A stretch of 64,000 nt of DNA from Paraburkholderia sp. HP33-1 (lineage in GTDB: Bacteria; Pseudomonadota; Gammaproteobacteria; Burkholderiales; Burkholderiaceae): positions 3,414,188-3,478,187 of the forward strand of contig NZ_JAJEJR010000001.1 of the NCBI RefSeq assembly GCF_021390595.1, written 5' to 3'. Below are positions 63,344 through 64,000 of the stretch, in pieces. The notes below the pieces were generated by a model, which ran no database searches, was not told the DNA's origin, and saw nothing but the letters and a program-made list of their open reading frames with translations. The translations under genes were made by a program, and so were the position numbers. How positions within the stretch are numbered: the stretch's first letter is position 1; each line of letters opens with the position of its first letter.

Positions 63344-64000
63344 ATGAACGAATTCTGGCAACACTGTTCCGCATTGCTGGAGCGCGAGCTTACGCCCCAG
63401 CAATACGTGACGTGGATCAAACCCTTGGCCCCGGTCGCCTTCGACGCCGCTGCGAACACGTTGAGCATCGCCGCGCCGAACCGCTTTAAGCTCGACTGGG
63501 TCAAGAGCCAGTTCTCCGGCCGCATCGCGGATATGGCCCGCGATTTCTGGCACGCGCCGGTGGACGTGCAATTCGTACTGGATCCGAAGGCCGGCATGCG
63601 CGGCCCGGCGGCGGCTGCGCCGGCGCCGTCCTCAGCACGTCCAGCTTCGGTCGCGCCGCAGGGCGGTAATGCCGGTGCCGTCGCCGCCTTGGATGCGGCC
63701 GTGGGCGCCGTGCAGGCGGCGCAGTCCGCGCGCGCGAATCCCGCAGCAGCGGCGCTCGCCGCGCAAAACGCAAACGCGCGCCACGCCGCCGAAGACGCCG
63801 CCGATCTCGATCTGCCGAGCCTCGACGCGAACGAAGCCGCCGCCGGGCGTCGCACGTGGCGTCCGGGCCAGGGCGCGGGCGCGGCCGGCAGCGGCGAGAA
63901 CGACTCGATGTACGAGCGCTCGAAGCTGAACCCCGTACTGACCTTCGACAACTTCGTGACCGGTAAGGCGAACCAGCTCGCGCGCGCGGCTGCGATCCAG
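63344..64000 (+). CDS. dnaA: Chromosomal replication initiator DnaA, 3' end cut by window edge
   Basis: First 219 residues. Domain I ([30 protein letters not shown]) that binds DnaB and regulators, a long Ala/Pro-rich domain II (about 85-190, longer than in E. coli), and the beginning of domain III ([21 protein letters not shown]). The ATPase Walker motifs and DNA-binding domain lie beyond the window. Divergent from rpmH. Confidence 0.98.
   Translation, partial: MNEFWQHCSALLERELTPQQYVTWIKPLAPVAFDAAANTLSIAAPNRFKLDWVKSQFSGRIADMARDFWHAPVDVQFVLDPKAGMRGPAAAAPAPSSARPASVAPQGGNAGAVAALDAAVGAVQAAQSARANPAAAALAAQNANARHAAEDAADLDLPSLDANEAAAGRRTWRPGQGAGAAGSGENDSMYERSKLNPVLTFDNFVTGKANQLARAAAIQ

Noticed and set aside
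1..64000. CRISPR arrays, tRNA or rRNA genes, intact insertion sequences
   Set aside because: Looked for direct-repeat arrays, cloverleaf arms and transposase genes with terminal repeats and saw none; a tRNAscan or ISfinder run would settle it.

Overview
The window is high-GC (my estimate, mid-60s percent) chromosomal DNA of a Burkholderiaceae bacterium, most likely Paraburkholderia or Burkholderia, and almost certainly the primary chromosome. The evidence is the block mnmE-yidC-yidD-rnpA-rpmH/dnaA at the right end, an eleven-gene type II secretion cluster with gspC inverted between gspF and gspG, a phenylalanine hydroxylase operon with an Lrp-type regulator, and an arabinose ABC transporter. 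Both ends cut genes: a GMC oxidoreductase at the left and dnaA at the right.

Layout. 0-9 kb: GMC oxidoreductase and methylmalonate-semialdehyde dehydrogenase with a divergent LysR regulator; a CYTH-domain protein; Lrp regulator / phhA-phhB; a DUF3717 protein; an OmpR-type two-component pair. 9-12.5 kb: SET-domain methyltransferase, old yellow enzyme, class I glutamine amidotransferase, and a MarR regulator with a cysteine-rich tail. 12.5-18.4 kb: YbdK-type carboxylate-amine ligase, CPA2 antiporter and MnmC, separated by two long noncoding intervals. Each interval holds consensus DnaA boxes, and the second also holds nine same-strand GTTTAC repeats. I read this zone as the best candidate for the chromosome 1 replication origin, about 47 kb from dnaA. 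18.8-21.2 kb: HU, a His-rich CobW/ZNG GTPase and a lytic transglycosylase. 21.6-33.4 kb: gspDEF, inverted gspC, gspGHIJKLMN. 33.5-38.3 kb: an outer-membrane efflux lipoprotein, a small membrane protein, a MarR regulator and an EmrB-type exporter. 38.4-43 kb: lipoprotein, gshA, and an ada-alkA alkylation-repair operon.

43-46 kb holds a candidate small RNA (perfect-stem terminator, two anti-Shine-Dalgarno motifs), a small unknown ORF, a VOC protein and YaeQ. 46-51.6 kb is a sugar module: GbpR-like LysR regulator, divergent aldehyde dehydrogenase, and araFGH. The aldehyde dehydrogenase has serine at the catalytic cysteine position. 51.8-56.4 kb has small envelope proteins, HIT protein, GlxA-type regulator, an SDR and a remnant GGDEF gene. 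56.6-60.2 kb has an integrase that has lost its catalytic tyrosine, lying at the 3' end of mnmE (the attachment site used by SGI1-type islands), and an XRE regulator. 60.3-64 kb is the conserved yidC-rpmH/dnaA block.

I saw no rRNA, tRNA, CRISPR array or intact insertion sequence. Starts were chosen from ribosome-binding sites and family length, so several are shorter than the longest open frame. Function calls rest on motif and family recognition by eye; no search was run.
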